From assembly GCA_963971405.1 (NCBI GenBank), contig OZ020488.1:186001-250000 (forward strand): a DNA stretch of 64,000 nt, in the 5' to 3' direction. Positions within the stretch are counted from its first letter, which is position 1. Every line of letters starts with the position of its first letter. The notes beneath the pieces are model-generated. The model saw only the letters and a list, made by a program, of their open reading frames with translations, was not told the DNA's origin and did no database searches. Origin of the DNA: Psococerastis gibbosa. Lineage: Eukaryota; Arthropoda; Insecta; Psocodea; Psocidae. Positions 45,596 through 55,178 of this stretch are shown here, piece after piece. Both the position numbers and the translations under genes were made by a program.

Positions 45596-45845
45596 CGACA
45601 AGTCCAATAAATGCCAAATCCTCTACTTATGCTCTAATTGACATGATTCGTGTTGCTAGACAGGTTAGCACAACTACACAACTATCTAACCGAACAGGTC
45701 TGTGAGCTGACTTAATTGCATAAAGGCAATGCTTTATTCATTACATTGTAGTATTATATGGTATATATAACACTGACATTAAATTAACTTTGGTTCAAGA
45801 GGTAACCTCCTCGTTATGACCGAAATTAGAGGATATGGAAAAAAC

Positions 45846-45918
45846 TGGGCTTGGCGGGATTCGAACCCACGATCTACGCCTAACCGGGGCGTCGTCTTAA
45901 CCGCTGGACCACAAGCCC
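45846..45918 (-). tRNA. tRNA-like gene, unit 2
   Basis: Same 73-nt cloverleaf, boxes and T6 terminator as at 45523-45595, exactly 323 bp further on. Confidence 0.75.
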
Positions 45919-46168
45919 CGACAAGTCCAATAAATGCCAAATCCTCTACTTATGCTCTAATTGACATGATTCGTGTTGCTAGACAGGTTAGCACAACTAC
46001 ACAACTATCTAACCGAACAGGTCTGTGAGCTGACTTAATTGCATAAAGGCAATGCTTTATTCATTACATTGTAGTATTATATGGTATATATAACACTGAC
46101 ATTAAATTAACTTTGGTTCAAGAGGTAACCTCCTCGTTATGACCGAAATTAGAGGATATGGAAAAAAC

Positions 46169-46241
46169 TGGGCTTGGCGGGATTCGAACCCACGATCTAC
46201 GCCTAACCGGGGCGTCGTCTTAACCGCTGGACCACAAGCCC
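46169..46241 (-). tRNA. tRNA-like gene, unit 3
   Basis: Identical copy of the 73-nt tRNA-like gene with its T6 terminator. Confidence 0.75.
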
Positions 46242-46491
46242 CGACAAGTCCAATAAATGCCAAATCCTCTACTTATGCTCTAATTGACATGATTCGTGTT
46301 GCTAGACAGGTTAGCACAACTACACAACTATCTAACCGAACAGGTCTGTGAGCTGACTTAATTGCATAAAGGCAATGCTTTATTCATTACATTGTAGTAT
46401 TATATGGTATATATAACACTGACATTAAATTAACTTTGGTTCAAGAGGTAACCTCCTCGTTATGACCGAAATTAGAGGATATGGAAAAAAC

Positions 46492-46564
46492 TGGGCTTGG
46501 CGGGATTCGAACCCACGATCTACGCCTAACCGGGGCGTCGTCTTAACCGCTGGACCACAAGCCC
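46492..46564 (-). tRNA. tRNA-like gene, unit 4
   Basis: Identical copy of the 73-nt tRNA-like gene with its T6 terminator. Confidence 0.75.
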
Positions 46565-46814
46565 CGACAAGTCCAATAAATGCCAAATCCTCTACTTATG
46601 CTCTAATTGACATGATTCGTGTTGCTAGACAGGTTAGCACAACTACACAACTATCTAACCGAACAGGTCTGTGAGCTGACTTAATTGCATAAAGGCAATG
46701 CTTTATTCATTACATTGTAGTATTATATGGTATATATAACACTGACATTAAATTAACTTTGGTTCAAGAGGTAACCTCCTCGTTATGACCGAAATTAGAG
46801 GATATGGAAAAAAC

Positions 46815-46877
46815 TGGGCTTGGCGGGATTCGAACCCACGATCTACGCCTAACCGGGGCGTCGTCTTAACCGCTGGA
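46815..46877 (-). pseudogene. tRNA-like gene, unit 5, 5'-truncated
   Basis: Keeps 63 of 73 nt. The first 10 (acceptor 5' strand and adjoining bases) are replaced by unrelated sequence beyond 46877. The acceptor stem cannot form and box A loses its first bases, so it is a partial copy at the end of the array. Confidence 0.75.
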
Positions 46878-47527
46878 TAAACTTTCGTAATGATGAGTTC
46901 ATTACTAGGCTAGGGCACGAATTGTGCACATAAAAAACGATAAACAGTTAGCGGATAGAACACCGATTGCGTCATATCCAGCCAACAAGAGCGGCTATGG
47001 TCACTGGAAGACCAACTTATAAATAATTGGGTGATACGATTGAAACCGACAAAGGTTAGTCTACATAAACATAAAAGGTTAGGCTATGACCCAAAGTGGA
47101 TCTGCTTAGAGGTTGGCTGCGGCTTGTACTACATCGGGTAGACACACATACATACGTATTATACGTATAAACGGCAATGGATAACGGCTATGACAAAGAG
47201 TGCTATTTCACTGAGACACAAAACAAAAAACGAATCGGTAACCTTCATGGATACCGTAAGTAAAAAAAAAGGATTTTTGACAGATACACAATAGAACACT
47301 ACACACACTACACTCGTATTTAACAAGTAAGTATTCAACCATTGTGCCAAAGGGGGTAATGGAATACGACAATGGGTAAGGGCTAGGTTAGGGTTGAGGT
47401 TCACAAAACACAGTAGAGGTTCACAAAATACAATATAGGTTCACAAAATACAGTTGGGATTCACAAAACACAGAAATGTCTTTGGTTTACGAGGTGCATG
47501 GTTCCCCCGGAGAGACTAGATGAGCCC
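46878..47527 (-). other. BEL 3' untranslated region between pol and the array
   Basis: 650 bp of single-copy sequence inside the retrotransposon. A frame on the minus strand at 47404-47159 (81 codons, hydrophobic) has no signal peptide plus glycoprotein layout and is not called an envelope gene. Confidence 0.5.
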
Positions 47528-50500
47528 CTAGTCCTCACAGGGCGTGTGGGTGGCCAACCGTTTGCTCCTTCGAAGGCGCGCTGCAGGCGTCGGACCGGCG
47601 CTCACCGGGGCTGGACGTCCTACAGGCGTCGGGGTGAGCGGTGGGGACGGTGGGGTGCCCTGTGGCGGCTTTGAAGGTGACTCTTCTTCATCTAGCGGCA
47701 GCTTGCACAGTCGAACGATGGGTCGTTCCCTGGTTCCGAACTGTGTCATCACAGTGGCCGCTCGAGGCAAGCCATCAGGAGATGGGTGGAGTTTGGTGAT
47801 TCGAGCCAGTCTCCAATGGAGTGGATGGAGATTGTCTTCCTTGATTACCACTAAGTCACCTACCGAGAATGGTGTCTGACGGGTGCACCACTTCGGTCTT
47901 TGATTGAGACGGGTCAAGAACTCCCTAGACCATCGGCGCCAGAAATCTTGGACCATTTTCTGGACCAGCAGCCAGCGTTGTTTCGGGAGAATCTTCTCGT
48001 TTGTGTTGATGAGTTGCTCTGGGGGAGCAGTCAAGGCTGCTCCCACTAGGAAATGGCCAGGAGTCAGGGCTCCTAAATCGGTGGCTTCGGATGACATAGG
48101 CGCAAGGGGTCTGGAGTTGAGTATTGCCTCTACTCTACAAAGGACGGTGGACAGTTCCTCATATGTGAGCACGTGGTTACCAATGATGGCGTTCATGTGA
48201 AATTTGACGGACTTAACCCCCGCTTCCCAGACGCCACCCCAGTGCGGCGCAGCGGGCGGGTTGAACTTCCAAGAAACTTCTTGCGTAGCGAGAGCTATTT
48301 GAACAGTGGCGGACTCGTACACGTCTTGGAGGAGCTTGGATGCTGCCGTAAAGTTACTGCCTTGGTCGCTGTACATTACTGCAGGTGTGGATCGGCGTGC
48401 ACAGAGTCGGTGAAACGCAGCTAAAAAGGCTTCAGCACTCAGGCTGGTGGCGACTTCGAGGTGAAGCGCACGTGTCGTCATACATATAAAGATTACCAGG
48501 TAGCCTTTGTAGTGGCGAGTGCCTCTGCTGAGCTGAGTCTTAAGGCTAACGGGTCCGGCAAAATCAACGCCGCACCGTTGGAACGGACGGGACGTTTGCG
48601 TGACACGGCTTGCTGGCAGATCAGCCATGATCTGACCAGCTGTGCGAGCTCGGAGACGAGTACACGTGGTGCAAGTTCGAGTGACAAATCTAGTCAGGTT
48701 TCGCAGTTTCGGTAAATAGTACTGTTGAAGTACAATGGAGGCTAATAACTGCGGTCCTGCGTGTGCGTGCTGCAGGTGCATGTTTCTTAATATTAATTTT
48801 GTGGCTGGGTGGCTGTAAGGTAGAATGATGGGAAACTTTGCAGAGTCATTCAAGTTTGAGTACGAAAGCCTTCCGCCTACGCGGATAAGCCCGTTGTCGT
48901 CTATAAATGGAGACAACTTGAACAATGGAGAAGTTCTGGCGACATTCTTCTTCGCATTTAACTGGGTAACTTCGGCTGGATAGCCATCCCTCTGCATCAG
49001 CCGAAGCATCATATATCGTGCCTCACGGAATTCTTCAGCGTTGATTGGTCCTCTAGATCGGCGGGATGCCGGGGTGAGGAAACGTCTAACGTAGGCGAGG
49101 ACCTTTAACGTCTTGGATACCCGTTCGTAACGGGTTACGTAGAAAAGTTGTGGTGGCTTCGCTGTCACGACCAGGACTGTTTGTTGAACTCGTCCTTCGG
49201 GGATTGGCTCTTTGGTAGTAGGTAGTGGTGGCCATGAGTTCGTGGTGAGCCACTGTGGGCCGTGCCACCACAGCGGGTTGGTTCGTAACTCGTGGGATGT
49301 ACAGTTCCTTGTAGCTGGATCGGCTGGGTTGTCTGTGCCAGGAACGTGATGCCACGCGCTCGATGGGATCAAGTCCTGTACCCTCTTGACCCGGTGTGAT
49401 ACATATGTATGCCATCGGCTGGGGTGGCTATTGAGCCAGGCTAGTGTAATGGTTGAGTCTGAAAAGGCGGCGAACGTATGGTTGAACTGGAGAGATGTTG
49501 AGACCTTCATCATCAAGTCCGCCAGAAGTACCGTGGCACACAACTCCAGGCGTGGGAGTGTGACCACCTTAAGGGGTGCCACCTTAGTCTTCGCGCAGAC
49601 CAGGTAAGCGAAACAGGAGCCGTCAGCAAACTCTTGCCTTAAATACACTACTGCTGCGAATGCTCGCTCGCTTGCGTCACTGAAGCCACAAAGCATTGAT
49701 GACACAGCCGCTGGGTGGAAAATGTTTCTGGGAATTGGAATGGTTTGAACCTTGATAGCGTCTTGTACTAATGCATTCCACTGGTCCGCAATTACCTGTG
49801 GAATGGGTGAGTCCCATTTGGTTGTGTTGTCTTTCCACAGGTTCTGGACAAAGATCTTGGCACTAACTAGGACAGGAGCGGCCCACCCTAGCGGATCGAA
49901 AAACTTTCCCAAATCACTGAGAATCGTTCTCTTCGTGGTTTTACAGTGAGAGGGTAGTTCCACCACCTGGAGGGTGAGTTGATCTCTGCCAGTGTTCCAG
50001 CAGATTCCCAACGCAGTCGTGTCTCCGGTGATTACCCTTAGGGGTTCGCCTTCTGCGATACTTGGCTCGTTGGAAGCCCACTTGTGGAGCTGGAAACCAG
50101 CGTTCGCAAGAAGATCCTCCACTTGCCCTTTGAGCTGGTTAACTTCTGCAACGGTCTGCCCCCCGGTGAGGAGATCGTCAATGTAGAAGTCTTGGAGGAT
50201 GCAACGCGATGCTTTTGGCATATACTCGGCGGCTCGGTTCCCGATTTCCTGCAAACATCGGGTGGCTAGGAACGCAGCGGGCTTTGTTCCCCAGGTTACC
50301 GTCGTCAAGTCCCATTCTTTAACGGGTTGGTCGGGTGAATCTCTCCACAGGATGCGCTGGAGATGCCAATCCTGTCGATCAACATTTACCTGACGGTACA
50401 TCTGCCTAATGTCTGCCGTCAGTGCTATGGGGTGTGTCCGAAAGCGGACTAGGATCTCGAAGAGATCTGGCTGCGTCTTTGGACCGTTCTGAAGCTCTTC

Positions 50501-52720
50501 GTTCAGTGCCCGGCCGTTGGAAGTTTTGGCACTGCCATCAAAGACGATCCTCAACTTTCCCCGAGCGTTGAGTACCCCATGGTGAGGCAAGAACACGGCT
50601 CGTGGGTGGGGGTCGGCTGGTATGAGGTGTCCAGTCGCCTTGTACTCCTGGATAGCCTCGACGTATCTTTTGGCGAAATCTGGTTGTCGACTTAACTTCT
50701 TCTCCAGACCCTGTAGACGGGCTAGAGAGACGTTACGGCTGGTTCCAAGGTTGGGTGGATTATTGACGAGCGGCAGACGTACGCAGAATCTTCCAGAAGG
50801 CTCCACGCGGGTTGTAGACTTGAAGTGGTTTTCTACCGCTTCTTCCTCCTTGGTTGGAATGACAGTTTTCGGAAGTTCCTCAGTCTCCCAGAAGCTGAAG
50901 AGCTTTGTTTGCAACGGATCGCTAGCGGCAAGGTCGCCCAATGCGAAACAGGCCAAGTCGACCCTTGGTACAAGAGTACCCACATTGGGACTTGAAGGAT
51001 GGACGGGACCTTGCAGAACCCAACCGAGCTTGGTCCTTTGGGCGCATGGGGCCCCAGGCAAGCGGACGAGCTCCGGGCAGATCAAGTCCGGCAGGATGTC
51101 TGCTCCAAGCAGCATGTCAATGCCGCCGGGAACACCGTATGAAGGATCGGCTAAAGGAAGATCTTTCAGATGGGGCCATTTATCAACTACCCTAACTGAA
51201 GGAACAAGACCTGTAATAGTATTAAGGACAAGGGCTGGCACCACGGTTGAATACTTACCAACACATGAAGCGAAGTGAAGATCAGCAATCTCTGCGACGC
51301 TCCGTGAAGTCCCTCCTGCTACAGTGACCTCGCGCTGGGTCGGCTGGGTGCCGATGCGCAAAGTCTGGACTGCTGCTCTGGTTACCATCGAAGTCGTGGC
51401 TCCACCGTCCAGGAGAACTCGGAGCCGCACTGCGGATCCATCCGCAGCGGTGGCCCTGACGACGGCTGTCTGGAGTAGTACCATCACATTCTCCTTGGCC
51501 ACGTTGACATTGGCTGTGCTGTCGTGATGGAGGCTCGTGTGATGTCGCTTATCACACGTTCTGCAGTGAGTCCTGGTGCAGTCCTTGGCGGTGTGACCTG
51601 CCACCAGGCAATTCAGACAAAGGTTCAACCTCCTCACCATTATTTGCTTCTCTGACAGGCTGGCTTTATTGTACACTGGGCATTGGAAGAACCGGTGCTC
51701 CAGTCGGCACTCCGGGCAGCGGTAAGGTGGCTTGCCGCTCGAAGTCTGTTGGCTTGGCTTCTTGGGTGGAAACGTCCCACCTCCACTGGCTTGTGGTGTA
51801 GGCTGTTGGCTTGGTTGGCTCATCGACTTGGCGGTAGCGTCGACTCTGGCTTGTCGTTGGAGGTAGTCCAGAAGCTTCGCAGTTGAGGGCACCTTATCGT
51901 CAACTAAGGTACGCTCGAAGTCTGTCTGGATGGTTCGGCTGCATCTGTCTAGAATCAACATATTCCAGACAGCATCACTATCTTCTGGTTTCAGGCCAAG
52001 TATTCGCAATGTCCCAAACGCCTCCTGAAAAGTATCGATCAGGCGTTGCAGGTTCTCATACTTGTGGTGCACAAGTGACCGGATGACATCATTGACATTG
52101 TGTCTGGTATTGGTGTAACGGCTTTCGAGAATTTTCCAAGCTTCTTGGAACGACGCACCTGATCCAGGTTGTATGGACGGGATGATTGCCTTGGCGGGGC
52201 CGACCATGGCACTTTGAAGATACTCGAGCATTTCGTCGTCTGGCAAATTCGGGAACCTTTGGATTAGTCGCCCGAATTTAGCCGAAAATGCAGGCCAGTT
52301 CGTTGGTTGCCCATTGAAGGTCGGCAAGGCAATCTCCGGTAGTCGCATGGCCGGTGGTACTTGAGTGACTGTACCAACTGGTTGGGCTGGGATCGGTGAC
52401 GGAGTGAAGACACCACGCAGTTTGGATATCATTTTCACTGCCGCCCTGAATTCTTTCTTGTACTTCGACTGATCTTCTTTGGCTATGCCATCTGCTTCGC
52501 ACTGAAGTAGGATGGCCTTATGGTTGGCCGCTAACTTCTCGGACAAGTCCACAACGAAGTTTAGGTTGCCGGCGTATTCAAATGGCTGGATGTTTGATAA
52601 ATCGTCAGTCAGCGCCTGGATCTGACTGACGATTACGTCACGGTCGATTTCACATGTCGACATGTCGGCAAACAATGTCGTCATGGCAACGGTTGTTGTA
52701 TACGAACACGAAAGAAGCAC
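47528..52720 (-). CDS. BEL/Pao gag-pol polyprotein, intact, 1730 residues
   Basis: One uninterrupted frame. Gag-like DUF1759 region about 125-290 (LPEIALPTFNGQPTNWPAF); zinc knuckles about 334-391 (C-X2-C pairs including CLNCLVAGHTAKDC); aspartic protease about 420-560 with VLLDGGATTS (Asp438; the usual DSG/DTG is DGG); reverse transcriptase about 700-880 with Asp770 in LTADIRQMY and YIDD at 846-849; Pao-type A17/RNase H region about 885-1130 with FSDAS (Asp1015); integrase with an HHCC zinc site (about 1315-1353) and catalytic Asp1386 (GVDF), Asp1452 (YSDQG), Glu1499 (GGVWEAG); DUF5641-type C-terminal region about 1575-1675; then a Pro-rich tail. It makes the particle protein and all enzymes for reverse transcription and integration. 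Met1, Met13 or Met20 could start it. All catalytic residues expected of the family are present. Confidence 0.95.
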   Translation of the reverse strand: MLLSCSYTTTVAMTTLFADMSTCEIDRDVIVSQIQALTDDLSNIQPFEYAGNLNFVVDLSEKLAANHKAILLQCEADGIAKEDQSKYKKEFRAAVKMISKLRGVFTPSPIPAQPVGTVTQVPPAMRLPEIALPTFNGQPTNWPAFSAKFGRLIQRFPNLPDDEMLEYLQSAMVGPAKAIIPSIQPGSGASFQEAWKILESRYTNTRHNVNDVIRSLVHHKYENLQRLIDTFQEAFGTLRILGLKPEDSDAVWNMLILDRCSRTIQTDFERTLVDDKVPSTAKLLDYLQRQARVDATAKSMSQPSQQPTPQASGGGTFPPKKPSQQTSSGKPPYRCPECRLEHRFFQCPVYNKASLSEKQIMVRRLNLCLNCLVAGHTAKDCTRTHCRTCDKRHHTSLHHDSTANVNVAKENVMVLLQTAVVRATAADGSAVRLRVLLDGGATTSMVTRAAVQTLRIGTQPTQREVTVAGGTSRSVAEIADLHFASCVGKYSTVVPALVLNTITGLVPSVRVVDKWPHLKDLPLADPSYGVPGGIDMLLGADILPDLICPELVRLPGAPCAQRTKLGWVLQGPVHPSSPNVGTLVPRVDLACFALGDLAASDPLQTKLFSFWETEELPKTVIPTKEEEAVENHFKSTTRVEPSGRFCVRLPLVNNPPNLGTSRNVSLARLQGLEKKLSRQPDFAKRYVEAIQEYKATGHLIPADPHPRAVFLPHHGVLNARGKLRIVFDGSAKTSNGRALNEELQNGPKTQPDLFEILVRFRTHPIALTADIRQMYRQVNVDRQDWHLQRILWRDSPDQPVKEWDLTTVTWGTKPAAFLATRCLQEIGNRAAEYMPKASRCILQDFYIDDLLTGGQTVAEVNQLKGQVEDLLANAGFQLHKWASNEPSIAEGEPLRVITGDTTALGICWNTGRDQLTLQVVELPSHCKTTKRTILSDLGKFFDPLGWAAPVLVSAKIFVQNLWKDNTTKWDSPIPQVIADQWNALVQDAIKVQTIPIPRNIFHPAAVSSMLCGFSDASERAFAAVVYLRQEFADGSCFAYLVCAKTKVAPLKVVTLPRLELCATVLLADLMMKVSTSLQFNHTFAAFSDSTITLAWLNSHPSRWHTYVSHRVKRVQDLIPSSAWHHVPGTDNPADPATRNCTSHELRTNPLWWHGPQWLTTNSWPPLPTTKEPIPEGRVQQTVLVVTAKPPQLFYVTRYERVSKTLKVLAYVRRFLTPASRRSRGPINAEEFREARYMMLRLMQRDGYPAEVTQLNAKKNVARTSPLFKLSPFIDDNGLIRVGGRLSYSNLNDSAKFPIILPYSHPATKLILRNMHLQHAHAGPQLLASIVLQQYYLPKLRNLTRFVTRTCTTCTRLRARTAGQIMADLPASRVTQTSRPFQRCGVDFAGPVSLKTQLSRGTRHYKGYLVIFICMTTRALHLEVATSLSAEAFLAAFHRLCARRSTPAVMYSDQGSNFTAASKLLQDVYESATVQIALATQEVSWKFNPPAAPHWGGVWEAGVKSVKFHMNAIIGNHVLTYEELSTVLCRVEAILNSRPLAPMSSEATDLGALTPGHFLVGAALTAPPEQLINTNEKILPKQRWLLVQKMVQDFWRRWSREFLTRLNQRPKWCTRQTPFSVGDLVVIKEDNLHPLHWRLARITKLHPSPDGLPRAATVMTQFGTRERPIVRLCKLPLDEEESPSKPPQGTPPSPPLTPTPVGRPAPVSAGPTPAARLRRSKRLATHTPCED

Positions 52721-52930
52721 GGTTAAAAACTAGAACAAACGATTTACTATACACTCGAACGCGCCCGAACGGAAAAAAACTGATTGAAAAATATATACAA
52801 CTTAAAATGCGCGCACGCGGTTACGAAAATAACTTAAGAACATTATAATATGGGTTACGGGTTGGTTTACCATTGCTGCTACCTTCCCATGACTTAACGC
52901 CTCGAACTACAAATTGAACTTATGAAAAAT
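52721..52930 (-). other. BEL 5' leader
   Basis: Untranslated stretch between the primer site and the polyprotein ATG on the minus strand, the place where packaging signals would lie. Nothing specific is recognisable. Confidence 0.5.
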
Positions 52931-52950
52931 CAATCCAGCTCGATGGACCA
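52931..52950 (-). promoter_or_regulatory. Primer binding site
   Basis: Directly inside the 5' LTR the minus strand reads TGGTCCATCGAGCTGG, starting with TGG that pairs with a tRNA's CCA end. The implied tRNA end (ATCCAGCTCGATGGA-CCA) is close to that of animal tRNA-Tyr; this identity is inference. It does not match the tRNA-like genes carried in the same element. Confidence 0.7.
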
Positions 52951-53087
52951 TGTTGAGGCGTAAGTAAGGTGAAGGTAACAGACAACGGCAGAGGCCAGGG
53001 CTGCCAAATGACTTCTGCCGTATTCCTCGGAAATTGTTAAATAGTTCCTCAGAATACCCCGGAATTTTTTTTAAATGTTGGTCCCCT

Positions 53088-53230
53088 TTAGATGATTATT
53101 CCACCAACGTCAATAGTGATAGTAAATGTAGTATTGACGTGGTAGCAGACATTTTTAGACTGTCTTAATGTCTGCTACCACGTCAATACCACATTTACTA
53201 TCACTATTGACGTTGGTCGAATAAGCGCCT
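53088..53230. mobile_element. Palindromic MITE nested in the hAT element
   Basis: Arms of about 60 bp ('attattccaccaacgtcaat', 'gtgatagtaaatg', 'gacgtggtagcagacat') are mirrored around a short centre near 53160. The block 'gacgtggtagcagacat' and the outer '(c)attcca(c)c(g/a)a' are shared with the MITE at 27667-28019, so they are one family. Confidence 0.7.
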
Positions 53231-53649
53231 TATATATGATTTTTTTTCATTCACCAAGGATGTTACAAATTAAACTGGATATAAAGTTTGTTTTCATGTA
53301 GTATGCTAAGCATAGGCGGATTTTTATTATTTTTGAGAGTATCGACTGCTGTACGTCACCATGCCTACTTCACCAGTTTTCATCTTTTAATCTTGCTAAT
53401 TTTCAGAAGCTAGAGCAGTATAGTCTAAGGCTCCTAAGCTACACCCACGTATACCATAAGTAGGTACCTTTAATTGTGGCAAATTCAAAATTGGCAGTTG
53501 ACAATTAAAAATACTTGGAGCCCTGAGAAAAGCATTATAGGGGGCTGCGTAACCTTCTGGAGACTGGAGGGGGGGGGGCTAGGTTGTTTGGGTTGTCATT
53601 ACCAGATCTAAGCTGTTCTCCGTGAATCCAAGCCATTAATGTTATGGTA

Positions 53650-54060
53650 AACCTGAATTAGTGAGGTTTTACACATTTTATCCCCTGGAGAAGGGGGCGC
53701 AGCAGTCTCCCCTGCAGAAAAACAATGATAAATGGGCCCAAATTAATGAGGTTTTTCGCATTGTATACCCTGGTGATAGGTGGGCCCGGGAGTCTCCCCC
53801 GTAGAAAAAATTGATAAATAGGCCCAAATTAGTGAGGTTTTACGCATATTAAACCCTGGAGAATGGGGGGCCGGGGGTTTCCCCCGGAGAAGGAAAATTG
53901 ATGTATATAGGTCCAAATTAGTGAGGTTTTACGAATTTTGCAAGCAGTACAGTTGAGATTGTACCGACAAATAAACCTACCACTGAGGGGGCCGGGGGTC
54001 TCCCCCGAAGAAAAAGCTTGAAAAAATAGGTCTGAAATAGGCCTATTGGGATCTTAAGCA
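53650..54060. repeat. GTTTTACGCATTTTG-type units inside the hAT element
   Basis: Successive units contain 'tagtgaggttttac(a/g)cat', 'aaaccctggagaa(t/g)gggg' and '(c/t)ccgggggtttcccccgga', spaced roughly 80-120 bp (about 53660, 53745, 53830, 53920). Same core as in 7190-7960, 36090-36290 and 55195-55300. Confidence 0.75.
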
Positions 54061-55178
54061 TTTTGAGTAATATATTTTTGTGAAAATAAGTCAATGTGTT
54101 GATTTTTTCATGATGTCTTTCATATAAAATAAGCATACCAGTATCAAGAATTAATTTCCCTTTCGTTATTGTGGATACTATGCCTTTCGCCTCCATAACG
54201 TCTTTGTCACCAGAAATCCTGGGGGGGGGGGGCCTGCGGGCTTAGCCTCCCCCCCCCCCCAGGACCCCCTATTTACGCCAATGCATGTATGTATAAACTT
54301 ACAAACCTTTCTTGAAATAGGTTTGTGATGGAAATAATGCAATAGGCTCCCATGATTTAATCATTTGATTTGACTTTTTTCTCACCCTCACACTTTTATA
54401 GGCTGATATGAAATTCCCGGCATCTCATTTCAGGTTCATCTAAGTTTTATTCATTATACAAAGCTGAAGCTACTCAAGCTAGTAAATTTTTAAAAACATG
54501 CAGAAATCTAGAATAATTTTTAGTGCGCTAGCGGCGGGAAATACACGACAGCTAAGTCGTAATAAATAACTGACAATTAACTGTCATAACTGCCATAAGA
54601 TAACTATTGAGTTTCATTTGGCGCGAAAATTTTAGGCCAAAATATGGTGGACTTTCGATTGGTCCCCTGCTTCAGCATGCAAATCGTATGGAGGTGTAGG
54701 GCTCGGGGTGGAAATAGTGTTTATATTTTTTGAATTTTTGCGAAAATTTTATGAAACAATCATGAATCAATGGTCATTCGACAAAATTCTTAAAAAATAA
54801 AATAAAAACAAATTTCCCTAAAATCCCACAGAAAAACCTCAAAAATTGTTGACCCCGGAAATTTTTCGGAATAAAATTATTTCCCACGGAATTCCGAGGT
54901 AAACCACGGAATGTGGCAGCCCTGGCAGAGGCTTGAGAGAGACTGAATTCTTTTTCTTTATTTAAAAATTAAAAACCTTAAACTATTGTACTTAGAAACT
55001 AACATTAAGATTACGTTTCTTATAAGCTAAACATTTACTATTATATACATGGGGTTACAGGCAGAGGCTGTGTGTGGTCGCTACACACGAGGGGACCCTT
55101 TGCGGCAGGGGCGGCTCCAGCCATGGCCTGATGGCTGATTTGGATTTTGTGCGAGGCAATGTAGGCCCGCACACTAAC

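Larger units (their letters stand above)
45418..46877 (-). repeat. 323-bp tandem array (4.5 copies) inside the BEL element
   Basis: Units recur every 323 bp (a short frame starting MTEIRGYGKNWAWRDSNPRS repeats at 45493, 45816, 46139 and 46462). They appear identical base for base. The fifth unit breaks off at 46877. Each unit contains one tRNA-like gene. The frame just mentioned is the antisense reading of the tRNA plus its flank and is not a protein gene. The array lies wholly between the polypurine tract and the pol stop codon. Confidence 0.93.
52996..54924. mobile_element. Non-autonomous hAT element (CAGGGCTGCCA ends) in the BEL LTR
   Basis: 1929 bp. Termini CAGGGCTGCCA and TGGCAGCCCTG are exact inverted copies, with an exact 8-bp duplication gcagaggc (52988-52995 and 54925-54932). 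The interior has a palindromic MITE (53088-53230), then an array of GTTTTACGCATTTTG-type units (53650-54060), then AT-rich sequence. The minus-strand frame 54196-53918 is repeat translation. It inserted after the BEL element did. Confidence 0.95.
45076..55173 (-). mobile_element. Full-length BEL/Pao LTR retrotransposon
   Basis: Read on the minus strand: 5' LTR (55173-52951, interrupted), primer site, one gag-pol frame (52720-47528), a tRNA-like tandem array, a polypurine tract and the 3' LTR (45361-45076). The 5-bp target duplication is ctaac (45071-45075 and 55174-55178). The two 286-bp LTRs look identical once the nested hAT is removed, so insertion was recent. There is no envelope-like frame. 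Without the nested element the length is about 8.2 kb. Confidence 0.95.
52951..55173 (-). repeat. 5' LTR of the BEL/Pao element, split by a hAT element
   Basis: 52951-52995 and 54933-55173 together give 286 bp that match the 3' LTR. The hAT at 52996-54924 separates the end of the LTR from its start, so promoter and leader are now 1.9 kb apart and normal transcription from this copy is doubtful. Confidence 0.92.

Noticed and set aside
45493-46674. Four identical 70-residue frames (MTEIRGYGKNWAWRD...)
   Set aside because: They are the opposite strand of the tRNA-like genes plus flank. WRDSNPRS is the common antisense reading of a tRNA T arm.
45418-46877. CRISPR-like regular spacing
   Set aside because: The unit is 323 bp with no variable spacers, contains a tRNA-like gene and lies in a eukaryotic retrotransposon.
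47159-47404. Envelope-like hydrophobic frame after pol
   Set aside because: Only 81 codons, no signal peptide plus ectodomain layout, and no splice acceptor that would express it.
47544-52502. Many frames on the plus strand and in other minus frames
   Set aside because: All are shadows of the intact 1730-residue gag-pol frame.
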